DNA of 64,000 nucleotides from assembly GCA_003339415.1 (NCBI GenBank), contig PDHQ01000061.1:1-64000 (forward strand), written 5' to 3'. A program made the position numbers and the translations under genes. Source of the DNA: Ophiocordyceps camponoti-saundersi (nom. inval.). Its lineage: Eukaryota > Ascomycota > Sordariomycetes > Hypocreales > Ophiocordycipitaceae. The notes under the pieces were generated by a model, which saw only the letters and a program-made list of their open reading frames with translations, was not told where the DNA came from and did not search any database. Within the stretch, counting starts at the first letter, position 1. Every line of letters begins with the position of its first letter. Positions 23,098-33,662 of this stretch are shown one piece after another.

Positions 23098-25348
23098 ATG
23101 TCACTGATCCCCTACCATCCCCGCGAAGGCCGCGAGATTGTCCTGTCCGCTATTTCCTATCCCTCCCCAGCAGCAATTGCCTAGGTTATCAGCTGACTGA
23201 ACACCATGACTCTCTAGGCGCCACCAAAACTCCGTCGTCGTACGCGACCCTGATTCTCGCCGGCTCGAAATCCGCCGGACGGAATGTCCAACCTGCCATC
23301 AGCCGCTGGGTCGCGCATCGTCTCCGGAACGCGCTCAGTACGATCGAAGTCGAGATTATGTCGATCCGGGCTATTTCCTCATGCTGCGCGACTACGAGAC
23401 CTCGATGACGCAAACGGGCGCGCCCAGTCCTGTCCGAAGATTGTTTCCTGCACTTGCCAGCGATGGCGCAGCAGCTTCAGCTCATCCCGTACTAGTGCCT
23501 CCTGCTGGTTCATTTGGTGACGAGGCCGAGTTCGTTTCGAGCGCGCCTGGTGTCGGTCAGGTCGAAGGCAGCAGGATTCGCAAAGAAGCTTTCAGCTCCA
23601 ACTATTTCAAGACCTTCTTCGTCGAGGAGACGGTCCTTGGCAGAGGCGGCAAGGGTGTCGTTCTACTCGTCCGACACGAGATTGACGGCTGCCAGCTGGG
23701 TTATTTTGCCTGCAAGCGCGTCCCCGTCGGCGACGACCATGCCTGGCTAGAAAAGGTGCTTGTCGAGGTCGAGCTTCTCGCAAAGCTGTCTCACCCAAAT
23801 CTCGTCTCGTACCGCCACGTCTGGCTCGAAGACGTTCAGCTCAACCGCTTCGGACCCAGCGTCGCCTGTGCTTTCATTTTGCAGCAGTACTGCAACAGCG
23901 GCGACCTCCACCAGTACGTCGTGGGCGGCGCCCCGCGCGAGGCTACCAAGGAAGAACTCAAGGCTCAAATGCGCCGCCGCTCCAAGGGCCAGGCAGAGCC
24001 GCCTCGCAGTCTCGCCCAGCTGTCGTTTGACGACATCTACACCTTCTTCAAAGACATCACATCGGGAGTCGCCTACCTCCATGCTTCCAACTACATCCAC
24101 CGCGACCTCAAGCCTAGCAACTGCCTTTTGCACGGCGAAGGCGGCAAAATGAAATGTCTGATCAGTGACTTTGGAGAAGTCCAGCCGGAGAACATGGCGC
24201 GAAAGTCCACCGGCTCGACCGGCACCATCTCCTACTGTGCCCCGGAAGTACTGAAGATGGACGCCGCCGGCCGATACGGCAATTTTACGACAAAGTCCGA
24301 CATGTTCTCCCTGGGCATGATTCTCTACTTCATGTGCTTTGGAAGGCTGCCATATCAGGGGGCCAATGCCATTCAGGAGGAACTTGAGGATATTGAGCAG
24401 CTCCGGACCGAAATTGTTGACTGGAAGGGCTTCCAAGACGAGCGACGACAGCGACCAGACCTTCCGCCGCGACTATACAAGCTACTGAAGAGGCTGCTGG
24501 CCTTGGACCCGGCTGAGCGACCCAGCGCAAACGAGGTGCTGACGGCGATGAGAAGCGGGATCAACTTCGACGGCATACCGTCTCCCGCGTCCGCCGCCGG
24601 CCGGGTTCAGAATCTAGACTCTCCCGCCCCTCCCGGTACGCCCGCCTCGGGTGAGATGCTGTCTGACGTGCTCTTGCAGCTCATTCATGCTTACCAAGTT
24701 TTAGCAGACGCGCGAGATGAGAGAGCGTGGGATAGGTTTGCCTCCCATGTTGAGCCTGGTCACTATTGGCCGAGGTCGGATGCACCGGACGCAACGCCGT
24801 CGCTGAAGAGAGATGCGGTCGCTCAATCTGGCGTCTCGCAGCGCCGCGGTCACTCCCTGACGCCGCTGGGCCACGGGCACGTGGCAGCAAGCCGGCCAGC
24901 GTCGTCTTCCGGCGAGACTTTCTCCCCGCCTCTTCTCATGGCTCCCCCTCGAACCAGAGGAGCAGAGTTGCGTTACCAGCTGCAGATGGCGGCTCATCGG
25001 CTGGTGACAGTCTTTGGCGTCGGAGAAGGTATGATCGGATACATAGCCAGGCTGGGATTCTTCCTACTTAAGCTCGGCAGCCTGGCTCGTCCCTGCTGGC
25101 CATTGGCTGCGAGCCCACAGGTGAGTATCCCGCTTGTCGTCGTGGCAGCACTTGACCTGGGCCTCTCGAGCGGCTCTCCCTTCACGAGGCGGAGGCGACG
25201 GCGAGTTGTGGCTGGCCTCTCGCTGCAGCTGTCTCTTTTCCCGACGAGCTTAGTCCTGCTGGCCTTTCACTTCATCGTCCTTTGGCTCGCCCGCAGATGG
25301 AGCACCCTCTGTGTCTCCGCGCCGTCGGAGGACTGGAATCAGTGGTGA
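23098..25348 (+). CDS. iks1: IKS1-like serine/threonine protein kinase
   Basis: A predicted membrane-anchored protein kinase of the fungal IKS1 family (yeast Iks1; its role is poorly defined). Exon 1 is 23098-23144 and starts MSLIPYHP, a typical IKS1 N-terminus. The intron 23145-23217 has a weak donor (GTCCGC), a good branch (GCTGACTGA) and CTAG acceptor. Exon 2 continues with a CPTC motif and YVDPGYF before the kinase domain. The 725-residue product has the ATP-binding Lys in ACKRV (about residue 182), the catalytic loop HRDLKPSN (about 310) and DFGE (about 333). The C-terminus has hydrophobic segments. A GTGAGT at 25121 could start another intron there, so the last 75 residues are uncertain. 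The downstream neighbour is convergent. Confidence 0.88.
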
Positions 25349-25964
25349 GGGAGTTGAGGTGCATGAAAGGTAAAGCGAGGTCGATAAGAAGCTTTGCGAC
25401 ATAGGTGTGCGAATACAGGATGGAAGACAAGATCCCGTTACCCCTAATCTACATCCAAGGTAGGTAGCCAGGGTCGCGGCTTGGGTGGAGACGAGGAGCG
25501 AGACATTTTCTCGGTAAGGACGTTTTGCGGTAGCTATGAGACACGGGGACTGATGTGCTGGCAGTGTTGTGAGAAAGCGCCTGTTGGTGAAGTTCGGTAG
25601 CGGAAGAGGCAGGTCGACGAAAGACCGCATTGCTCCGACAAAAGATGCTGTCGCGAACGATGGGTGAATGGAATCTTTCTCTGGTAACCGTGGCGTTCAA
25701 TATGACCTGTGGCTGGCCAGTTGAAGCGATGGTTGATATCCCAAGTCGGAGGTGTGTGCCAGACTCAGGCTGGCCAGGTTGTACCTACGGATACATAAGT
25801 TGATAAGTTAATGATGAACTGCAACAGAACGACCATGGTCGGAAATGGGTCCCAAGAGATGTTTGAATATGCGTCTACAGACCTGCCTAGATCGGTGTAT
25901 AAACGTCCGTATGCAGATTACATACCCTAGGTATTTGCATACACAGACACCTAGATACGTGGGC

Positions 25965-25995
<31 letters not shown>

Positions 25996-26007
25996 ACCTG
26001 AACCAAC
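25349..26007. other. Intergenic region between kinase and permease
   Basis: 3-prime DNA shared by two convergent genes. It holds one copy of the 12-mer TACGGATACATA (25786-25797) and an (AC)n microsatellite (25967-25995). Short open frames here look random. Confidence 0.6.
25967..25995. repeat. (AC)n microsatellite
   Basis: About fourteen AC units just downstream of the permease stop codon. Confidence 0.95.
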
Positions 26008-27378
26008 TCACGACGCGGGCATTGCCGAGAAATGCCTCCGACGGCGACTGACGGCAGACTTGACGGGCCTGCCGCCAGTTCTACTCCCGGGACCAAAGTC
26101 GGGCTCGCCTCCGAGGGTGCCGAAGATGTCGCCCAGATAGTTGGGGGCTGGGACGCCGCCGAGATAGGTCGAGTTCCAGTCTGCGACGATGCCCTTGACG
26201 ATCTCGATGCCGGCGATGTAGAGGTTTGCCGTCGCGATGTGAAAGCCGTTTTGGTCGACTCGCGTGAGGTGATGAAGGTCGGAGACGCCGGGAGGGGGCC
26301 GGTCGAAGTCGGATGCTTTCGCCTCTTGTCAGCTTTCTCTTCTTCAGAGGCCGACGAAAGTAGAGCGAAGGGAGGAAAAACGAGGACAAGCGAGGGAATC
26401 ATGACAAGATGCCTCACCAGTGCGCATTAGCATGACGCGGGAAAAGTCGACGAGGCCTTCGACGGCGGCCCTGACCATGACCTCGAGCACCGCGCTGTCC
26501 TCTTGAGCCGTCATGCAGTAGACGCCGGTGCCGTTTGTCCACACGCGCGTCGTGTTCTCAAAGGCTTGGGACAGGATGTTTCCCGAGTAGTAGACGTCAC
26601 TGGTGATGCAGTCACACTTGACTATGGAAGGGGGCTGGACTGCTTTTGCGTAGTACCCGTCGTCGCGGGCGTACATGGCTCGGTAACGGCGCGAGGTGTC
26701 GTCGTCGGCCAGGGAGGCGCGGGAAGCGAGTGCGGCAGCGGCGTCGCGGAGACCGACGTTGAGCTCGAAGACCTCGGTGCCGTAGAGGATGGCCGGATAC
26801 TCCAACGGGTGGCTGCGGCCGTAGGGGATGTAGCCCGTCGACCAATTTACTGGTAGGGAACGCGGGTCGATCTCATACTGTAGGGCGGCCTGGACGGCGA
26901 AGCGAGAGAGGGCAACGCTGCCGAGCGTCGCCTCGCGCGGGTTGACGCCCGCGATGCCGGCCAGGAGGAAATAGGTCTTGGCCAGTTGAAAGTAGGGAGA
27001 GAGCGCGAGAGCGGTCATGGAGGCTGCTGCGTTGATCTCACCTTCGCCGACCGTAGCCTGGCAGACGAGGCCATCTAGAGTGCACATGACGTGTGGGAAG
27101 AGCATCGAGAGGCCGGGAGATGCCACTGCCACGGCCGAGAGGTTCCCGAGATTGGATTCATGGAAGCGCGCATGCCAGGAATCTGCCTCTGGAGTGAACT
27201 AGGTCGTCTGGTCAGACGGACTGTTCCTTCGACCTTTCTTTAGTGGGGATGAAGAGGCACATGCCATGGAAATGATCATGACCCGAGGCGCAATTGCGTC
27301 GTCACATGCCGCGCTGTCAGCGACGGCACGGGTGCATAGAAGTAGCAGAGCGAGAAGCATTTGAGTATAGAATCTCAT
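26008..27378 (-). CDS. nup: Purine nucleoside permease (NUP family)
   Basis: Probable purine nucleoside transporter or related nucleoside-binding protein of the fungal NUP family. Three exons give 400 residues: 27378-27265, 27198-26418 and 26315-26008. The N-terminus (MRFYTQMLLALLLLC) is a signal peptide. Family landmarks follow: PRVMIISM, FTPEADSW, GEGEINAA, YFLLAGIAGVNP, STGYIPYG, YGTEVFELN, TSDVYYSGN, and RTASDFDRP across intron 2 (26316-26417). Intron 1 (27199-27264) appears to be a GC-AG intron: only a GCATGT donor after ISM joins in frame to FTPEAD, the order seen in homologs. An ATG nine codons upstream (27405) is the alternative start. The C-terminus is Arg-rich and less conserved. 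The gene is convergent with iks1 and divergent from the calcium ATPase. Confidence 0.88.
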
Positions 27379-29467
27379 TGTCGTCGAGGTCGGTTTCATC
27401 GGCAATATCCGTCAACCTTCACCCGCCGTCCCCTGGCTCCTTTTCAAGTCCGTCTTATACTTTCATCCGAATGGACGCTTGACCAGTCTTTCATTAGGTC
27501 GTTAGTTCATGAGCCAACAAGGATTGCCATTTTGAAAGGAAGACTATCCAGGAGCCCAGACCATGAACTGTGGGTTGAGAGAGCAAAGGAAAAATGAGCT
27601 CCTCACTGACATGTCCGGGTTGGATGGAGAGGCCCAACGGATCCCGGTAACTTCGTACACACACCACGAAAGAATGCAACAGGGACAGAGGCCTTTCGAA
27701 ACACATGTATTGGTATTTTTCTCCGAAGGAAGCGCGCCGTGACCCTTGGTAGGTAATTTTCGCGTCCCAACGGCAGACTCAAAAACTATAACGCCCGTGG
27801 GGACTAGGCTCGTGTAGCCCTCGTCTGGCACACGGGCCAGTTCCTTACGGCAAATGCAAAAAGAAAAGAGAAATCGAGAGAGAAAGACACAAAGCACGCG
27901 CAAAGAGAGACTTGATGCTAGGTAGTCGCCGACGCCCATGCTCCGGGTCTTTGCTTCTGGCGCGCTAATGCGGACGTCCGTTAAGGTAGGTAGGTAGTGT
28001 GCATGACAGTTGTTGTAACTTGTTAGTCAAGGACGGCTGTTCGCCTATTACCCGCGGCTGCAAGACTTTTTGTTTCTTGTTAGGTGAAGCTGACGATGAC
28101 ATGAACAGATGTAGCTTATAGGCGACGGTGCCGTGTGCGACATGGCGGCGGGAGAAGCGAGCTATCGGTACAGGTCAGGAACGGAGGAGCGAGGAGGAGA
28201 GACGAGACACATCTTGATGATGAGGGAGGATGATGGAGTAGAGTTAATCGTGGGTTTGCGTTGTGGAAGTGGCGCAGGAGGAGTGCCTCTCGCACGAGGG
28301 GTCCGATGATGTAAGGACCGGTACGGCGCGCTACAGCGTAGGGCGCATAACACCCGCAGCATCACTCCGCGGGTGAGTTTATGGTGGCCCCATACCGGGA
28401 AGGCTATTCATCCGATCCGATCTAGGCCGCCGTGTCTATTTATACATACCTAAGCGCCGTACGGCTGCCGGCGGCGCTGTCTTTACTTATGTAGAGGGTC
28501 CGCTAAGTTTCCCGTGCCGTTCGTCGGATTCGAACCGACTACCTAAAAACTTAAAAAGAGAGGTCGTTTCAGGTGCACTGACAGACCTACTTTGTGGCGC
28601 TGGCTACCGCAGCGTGACCGTGCACGTGCTATAGACTACCTACCTAGCTACCCACTTAGCTGAGCACACACCGGAGAGACAGAGAATACATCATCGTTGA
28701 ACCCATCATCATGCCCCCCAACCAGCATACTTCCTTGTAAGTTGTAACTGTCTTCCCTGCCGGGGGCCTTGTGTGTGTGTGTCCTTGGGCGTGCCTGTTG
28801 CTCCCGCCCTTTCTTCTTACGTAGTAAATCAGGTCTCTAGCGTACAGGAAGTCAAACACAAGACATCAAACTACACATGTATCCCTGCCGAGCGGACAAG
28901 AGTCTCGACCTCCCCTCCCCAACTTGTGAGGAAAGAAAAAAGAAAGGGATGAAAAACAAGCCCTATGCACGCTGCAGCGTACCGGCGTCGCCGATTCCAT
29001 GGTGGAGTGGAAAAAAGCAACGAATACGAACTTCTCGATGCAGTCAGCGCCGTTCATTTCTCCCTTGAGGCATCCACCCACTCAATCGTTGCCACTGTCT
29101 ACCTACCTACCTAGGTATTTAGCACACATGTACGGATACGGATATGTGTGTACGGATTATGTGCGGATACATGCCGACAAATATACGGGATGAGTGCAGC
29201 AGCTGACGCGTGCCGTCTAAAGCCTTGGCGAATGCCGGTCTATGTATGTATCCGTACGGATATCCGTATTCGATACTGGCACTGCTGACCGACTAAAAAG
29301 ACCATGGCAGCCTTGTCATCTCACATCTCTCTGCCACCATCGACACACCTTCGACGACTACAGCTACGAAGAAAGCCTCTTCGCCCTTCTCCTCACCCGT
29401 CTTTCGACCTCAAGCGGCGCGGCGGCGCCTTCTCATCCTCCGCCTTTTCCCCTCCTTTTAACTGGTC
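27379..29467. other. Long intergenic region between permease and calcium ATPase
   Basis: About 2.1 kb between divergent genes. I see no convincing coding region; short frames (for example 27544-27939 minus) lack family signals. It contains CCTA/TAGG runs (27984-27998, 28636-28652, 29099-29117), a cluster of CGGATA-containing motifs (29131-29270) with a reverse copy of the 12-mer (29245-29256), and a lone tRNA T-arm-like sequence near 28520-28545. It must hold both promoters. Confidence 0.6.
29131..29270. repeat. Cluster of CGGATA/TATCCG motifs
   Basis: CGGATA-type words occur several times in both orientations within 140 bp upstream of the calcium ATPase, including TATGTATCCGTA, the reverse complement of the dispersed 12-mer. 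It could be a regulatory array or a decayed repeat. Confidence 0.55.
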
Positions 29468-32400
29468 ATGGATCCCGCTTCCGTCTCGGACCAGCCTCTA
29501 CCGGCTGACCTGCGCGATGACAAGCCCCCTCTTCACAACAACTTCGCCTTCACCCCGACTCAGCTGCATACCCTCGTCGCCTTTCGTAACCTTGGCACCC
29601 TAGATGACTTTGGCGGCCTGCCGGGCCTCGCTGTCGGCCTTCGAACTGATGCCTTTGCCGGCCTTCACGCTGACGAGGCTTACCTCGACGGAACCCTGAC
29701 ATTTGACGAGGCCGTGGCTGCTGGCCGTCATGGCCGCGCCCCTACCCTTGCAGCCCTCGAGTCGCCGCCGCCATCCCACCGCTGCCCAACCTCGTCCGAC
29801 TCCGACGTCGACAATAGCCGGTTTATCGACCGGAAGCGCATCTTCGGCACCAACCAGTTGCCGCGCCGCCGTCACAAGTCGTTTCTCAAGCTCCTGTGGG
29901 TCGCCTTCAACGACAAGCTACTCATCCTCCTCACCATAACAGCATCAATATCCGTCGCCATTGGTATTTATCGATCTCTGAGCGCCGAAGTAGGAAACTC
30001 GAGTATCGAATGGGTCGATGGCACTACCGTCGTCGTTGCCATAATCGTCATCATCCTCGCCAGCGCCTTCAACGACTGGCAGCAGAACCAAAAGTTCGAG
30101 AAGCTTAACGAGCGCAAGAACCAGCGCCAAGTTACCGTCGTCCGATCCGCCAAACCACAGCGCATATGGATTCACGAGCTTCTCGTCGGCGATGTCTTGC
30201 ATATAGAGGCTGGCGACATTCTGGCTGTCGACGGCATCCTTATCCAAGCGGCCGGCTTACACATCGACGAGTCGCCCGTCTCGGGCGAGTCCGCGCCCGT
30301 CCGCAAAACGACACCTTCCGACCACAACGCCTCGCATGCCGGCCTCGCCGACCCTTTCATTCTGAGCGGCACTACCGTCACCTGCGGCGTCGGCCGCTAC
30401 CTGGTCACCTCGGTCGGTGCCAGCTCCACCCACGGGCGCACCCTCATGTCCCTGCGCGAGGATGTCCAGGAGACGCCGCTACAAGCGAAGCTTGGTCGCC
30501 TGGGCAAGCAGCTCATCATTTTTGGTGCTGTCGTTGGCGGCTTCTTCTTCGTCATCCTCTTTATCCGTTACCTGGCCAATCTAAAGCAGTTGGCCGGTTA
30601 TAGCCCGTCCAGAAAGGCCGAGCGCTTCTTCCAAATCGTCACCATCTCTATAACTCTCGTCATCATCGCCGTGCCCGAGGGACTCGCGTTAAATGTGACC
30701 ATTGCCCTGGCCTTTGCGGCCAAGCGCATGCTCAAAGACAACAACTTGGTGCGGCTCATACGCTCCTGCGAAATCATGGGCAACGTCACTAGCGTCTGTT
30801 CCGACAAGACGGGTACCCTAACCCAGAATAAGATGAAGGTCGTCGCCGGCCGTATCGGGACCGAAGGCACCTTCGACGACCGGGAAGTGCCCGGCCGTCG
30901 GGGCACCCAGGGCGTCCACTCGTCCCGTCTTGTCACCTCCCTAGCGGGAGAAGTTAAGGACCTAGTCAAGGATAGCATGGCGCTGAACTCGACGGCTTTC
31001 GAGAGCGACGACCCCATCGCTGCCGCCTCGGGCTACCTCGGCTCTAGTACCGAGACGGCTCTTCTCGTCTTCTCCCGCGATCGCCTCGGCATGGGCCCGC
31101 TGCGCGAGGAGAGGGCCAATAGCTCTATAGTTACAATGCTTCCTTTCGAGTCTACTCGCAAATGGATGGCGGTGCTGGTAAGGCTGTCCCACGGGCGATA
31201 TCGGCTACTGGTGAAGGGTGCTGCCGAAGTCGTCTTTGAGTTTTGCGCCTATGTGCTCTGCGACGTCCACGACGAGCTCGCGGCCGAAAGGTTGTCAGAA
31301 GACGAGAGGACCAGCTTCCGCCTCACGATTCAAGGCTACGCTGAAAACACTCTCCGGCCCGTGGCCACCGCCTACCGAGACTTTGACGCGTCTGAGGTGT
31401 TTGAGAGCGACGACGACGATCCTGCCGACGTCAACCTGGAGTGGCTGGCGTCGGGGCTCGTCTTGACAGGCGTCTTCGGTATTAGGGACCCACTCCGGGA
31501 AGAGGTGACGGAATCGGTGCGCAAATGCCAGGCGGCCGGCGTTTTCGTCCGCATGGTGACGGGCGATAATTTCCTGACGGCCAGGGCCATTGCTGCGCAG
31601 TCGGGCATTTACACGCCCGGCGGCGTCGCTATGGACGGTGCCACGTTCCGGAGGCTTTCGCCGACCCAGCTGGACGCAGTGATTCCCCGCTTGCAGGTGC
31701 TGGCTCGGTCCAGCCCGGAGGACAAGCTCCTTCTGGTGTCGCACCTCCGGGCCATGAACGAGACGGTGGCCGTGACCGGCGACGGGACCAATGACGCCTT
31801 GGCACTGAAGGCTGCCGATGTCGGTCTCGCTATGGGCATCCAGGGGACCGAGGTGGCCAAGGAGGCTGCTTCCATTATCCTCCTGGACGACAACTTCTCG
31901 TCCATTGTCAAGGCCTTGAGCTGGGGCCGCACTGTCAACGACTCAGTCAAGAAGTTCTGTCAGGTAGGTTAAGCTGGTTTCTTCGACGAGACGCTGCACC
32001 GCTGACGCTGGTGAAGTTTCAATTCACGATCAACATCACGGCTAGTATCCTGACCGTATCGGTCCTTGTCGGCCTGCCCATCTTCACTGTAGTGCAGCTG
32101 CTGTGGATCAACCTTATCATGGACATCTTCGCTTCGCTCGGGCTGGCGACGGATCTCCCTTCGTCCGAATGTCTCCATCGCAGACCCGAGCCGCGCAACG
32201 CCCCCATCATCAGCGTCACCATGTGGAAAATGATTCTGGGCCAGTCCATTTACCAGCTTATCGTCGTCTTCACCGTCCACTTCGCTGGATGGGACATCTT
32301 CAACCCCGACACCGAGTTCGAGATTGAGAAGCTCCAGACTCTCGTCTTTAATATTTATGTGTGGATGCAGTTCTTCAACCAGCACAACTGCCGGAGAGTG

Positions 32401-33231
32401 GATAACAAGCTCGACATTTGGTACAACGTGCTGCGCAACCCGTGGTTCATCGGAGTTCAGTGCATCACCCTTGTTGGCCAGTTCGTCATCGTATTTCAGG
32501 GAGGTGAAGCCTTTGACACGGTGCCCCTGACTGGCGCGCAATGGGGATGGAGCCTGCTTTTTGGCCTTCTCACCCTACCGCTCGGCGCTTTGCTGCGTCA
32601 GGTTCCAGACCGCTACGTATCGAAACTATTTCATCTACTCTACCGCATATTTCTTGCCGTCGGCCGATTTCTGCGGCCTATATCCGCCTGCCTCTCCCGC
32701 TGCTGGCGGCCGCGCCGACGACAACGACGGAAAGAAAGCCCCGATAATACGGGTACGGGTCAACAGGCTGAAAACGTTGAGGAAACGGCGCCGTCGTCGG
32801 CTCAGACTGTGGAAGGGCCGTCAATGTTGGACTCAGCGCGCCCCTCCGTGGGAAACCATAATCTGGACGACTGTAGCGGAGGCTGGACAAGACCTGAGAC
32901 GTCCTCGTCGTTGGATGAGGCAGATGAAAAGATAGATTTGCAGGCCCTGCTCGACGCCGCCAGAGTCGGGAGGACGGTCGGGCGGCACTGGTTAGAGATA
33001 CATCCCGGGACACTCAAGGACGACCCGATCGTGGGGAGGCGGAGCGACGTAAATCTGCCACCAAGTCAAGATCTGGCGCTACGAATGCCGCAACTAGGAG
33101 ACGAGGCGGATGAAAGACGGCTCAGACGAAGAGGTGAACAGCCGACCTGGGCCGGGCCGAGGTGTCCTCCTCCCACGCAGCATTCTAGGTGGCTCTCGCT
33201 CGAGGGTTTCTTGCGGTCGAAGCGAAGGTGA
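29468..33231 (+). CDS. pmc1: P-type calcium-transporting ATPase (PMCA/Pmc1 type)
   Basis: Pumps calcium out of the cytosol into the vacuole or across the plasma membrane. Two exons, intron 31964-32016 (donor GTAGGT, branch GCTGACG), give 1236 residues. Order of features: N-terminal cytosolic segment, first membrane pair with the LLILLTITASIS stretch, actuator domain with SPVSGES, PEGLAL near residue 403 in the calcium-site helix, phosphorylation motif DKTGTLT (D446), nucleotide-binding KGAAE, hinge TGDGTND (770-776), then C-terminal membrane helices after the intron. The usual PMCA sequence is PEGLPL; Ala replaces the second Pro, as in some fungal Pmc1 proteins. The last 170 residues are hydrophilic and variable. 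I cannot tell vacuolar from plasma-membrane location. The downstream neighbour is convergent. Confidence 0.94.
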
Positions 33232-33662
33232 AGGCGGAATGAGAGAGTAGGGCGCTGATGACAGCGGATAGCTTTTGATTTGCGGCTTTTAATTAGCCTG
33301 GAGCGAGGACAATTGAGGGGGCAGCAGCAGGGCGTGTGGTTTTTATTCAAAAGCATAAGCGGCATGAAAGAGCGAGCATATGATGGGAGAAGAAGGAGAA
33401 GATGAAGAAGAAGAAGAAGAAGATGATGATGATGATGATGACAATGATGATGACGACCATGATGATGCCTCTTTGTATGTACATATATCTCAATATGTTT
33501 GTAGGTATTTATAGGTAATGTCTAGTGGCGAAGAAGAGCAGCGCCTTGTTTCGATAACTTTCAAAGCATCATTATCATCAAACTTTCGACCATAGCTATC
33601 TAAAGTCGGCCGTGTCGTCATCGTCATCGTCATCGTCATAATAATTATCAGGATAATCTTCT
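33232..33662. other. Intergenic region between convergent genes, with microsatellite
   Basis: 3-prime DNA of the calcium ATPase and the ABCB transporter. It contains a compound (GAA)n(GAT)n microsatellite at 33391-33466 and GAT/ATC-rich DNA near 33615-33660. No gene is visible. Confidence 0.65.
33391..33466. repeat. (GAA)n(GAT)n microsatellite
   Basis: A run of GAA triplets passes into GAT triplets in non-coding DNA. Confidence 0.9.

Noticed and set aside
27544..27939. 131-codon minus-strand open frame
   Set aside because: Low-complexity composition and no family motif; it lies in the long intergenic region and looks like a chance frame.
28515..28560. Minus-strand sequence with a perfect tRNA T-arm (GTCGGTTCGAATCCGAC)
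   Set aside because: The stem and loop are ideal, but no matching 5-prime acceptor strand, D-arm or anticodon arm could be found within 100 bases. At most it is a tRNA fragment.
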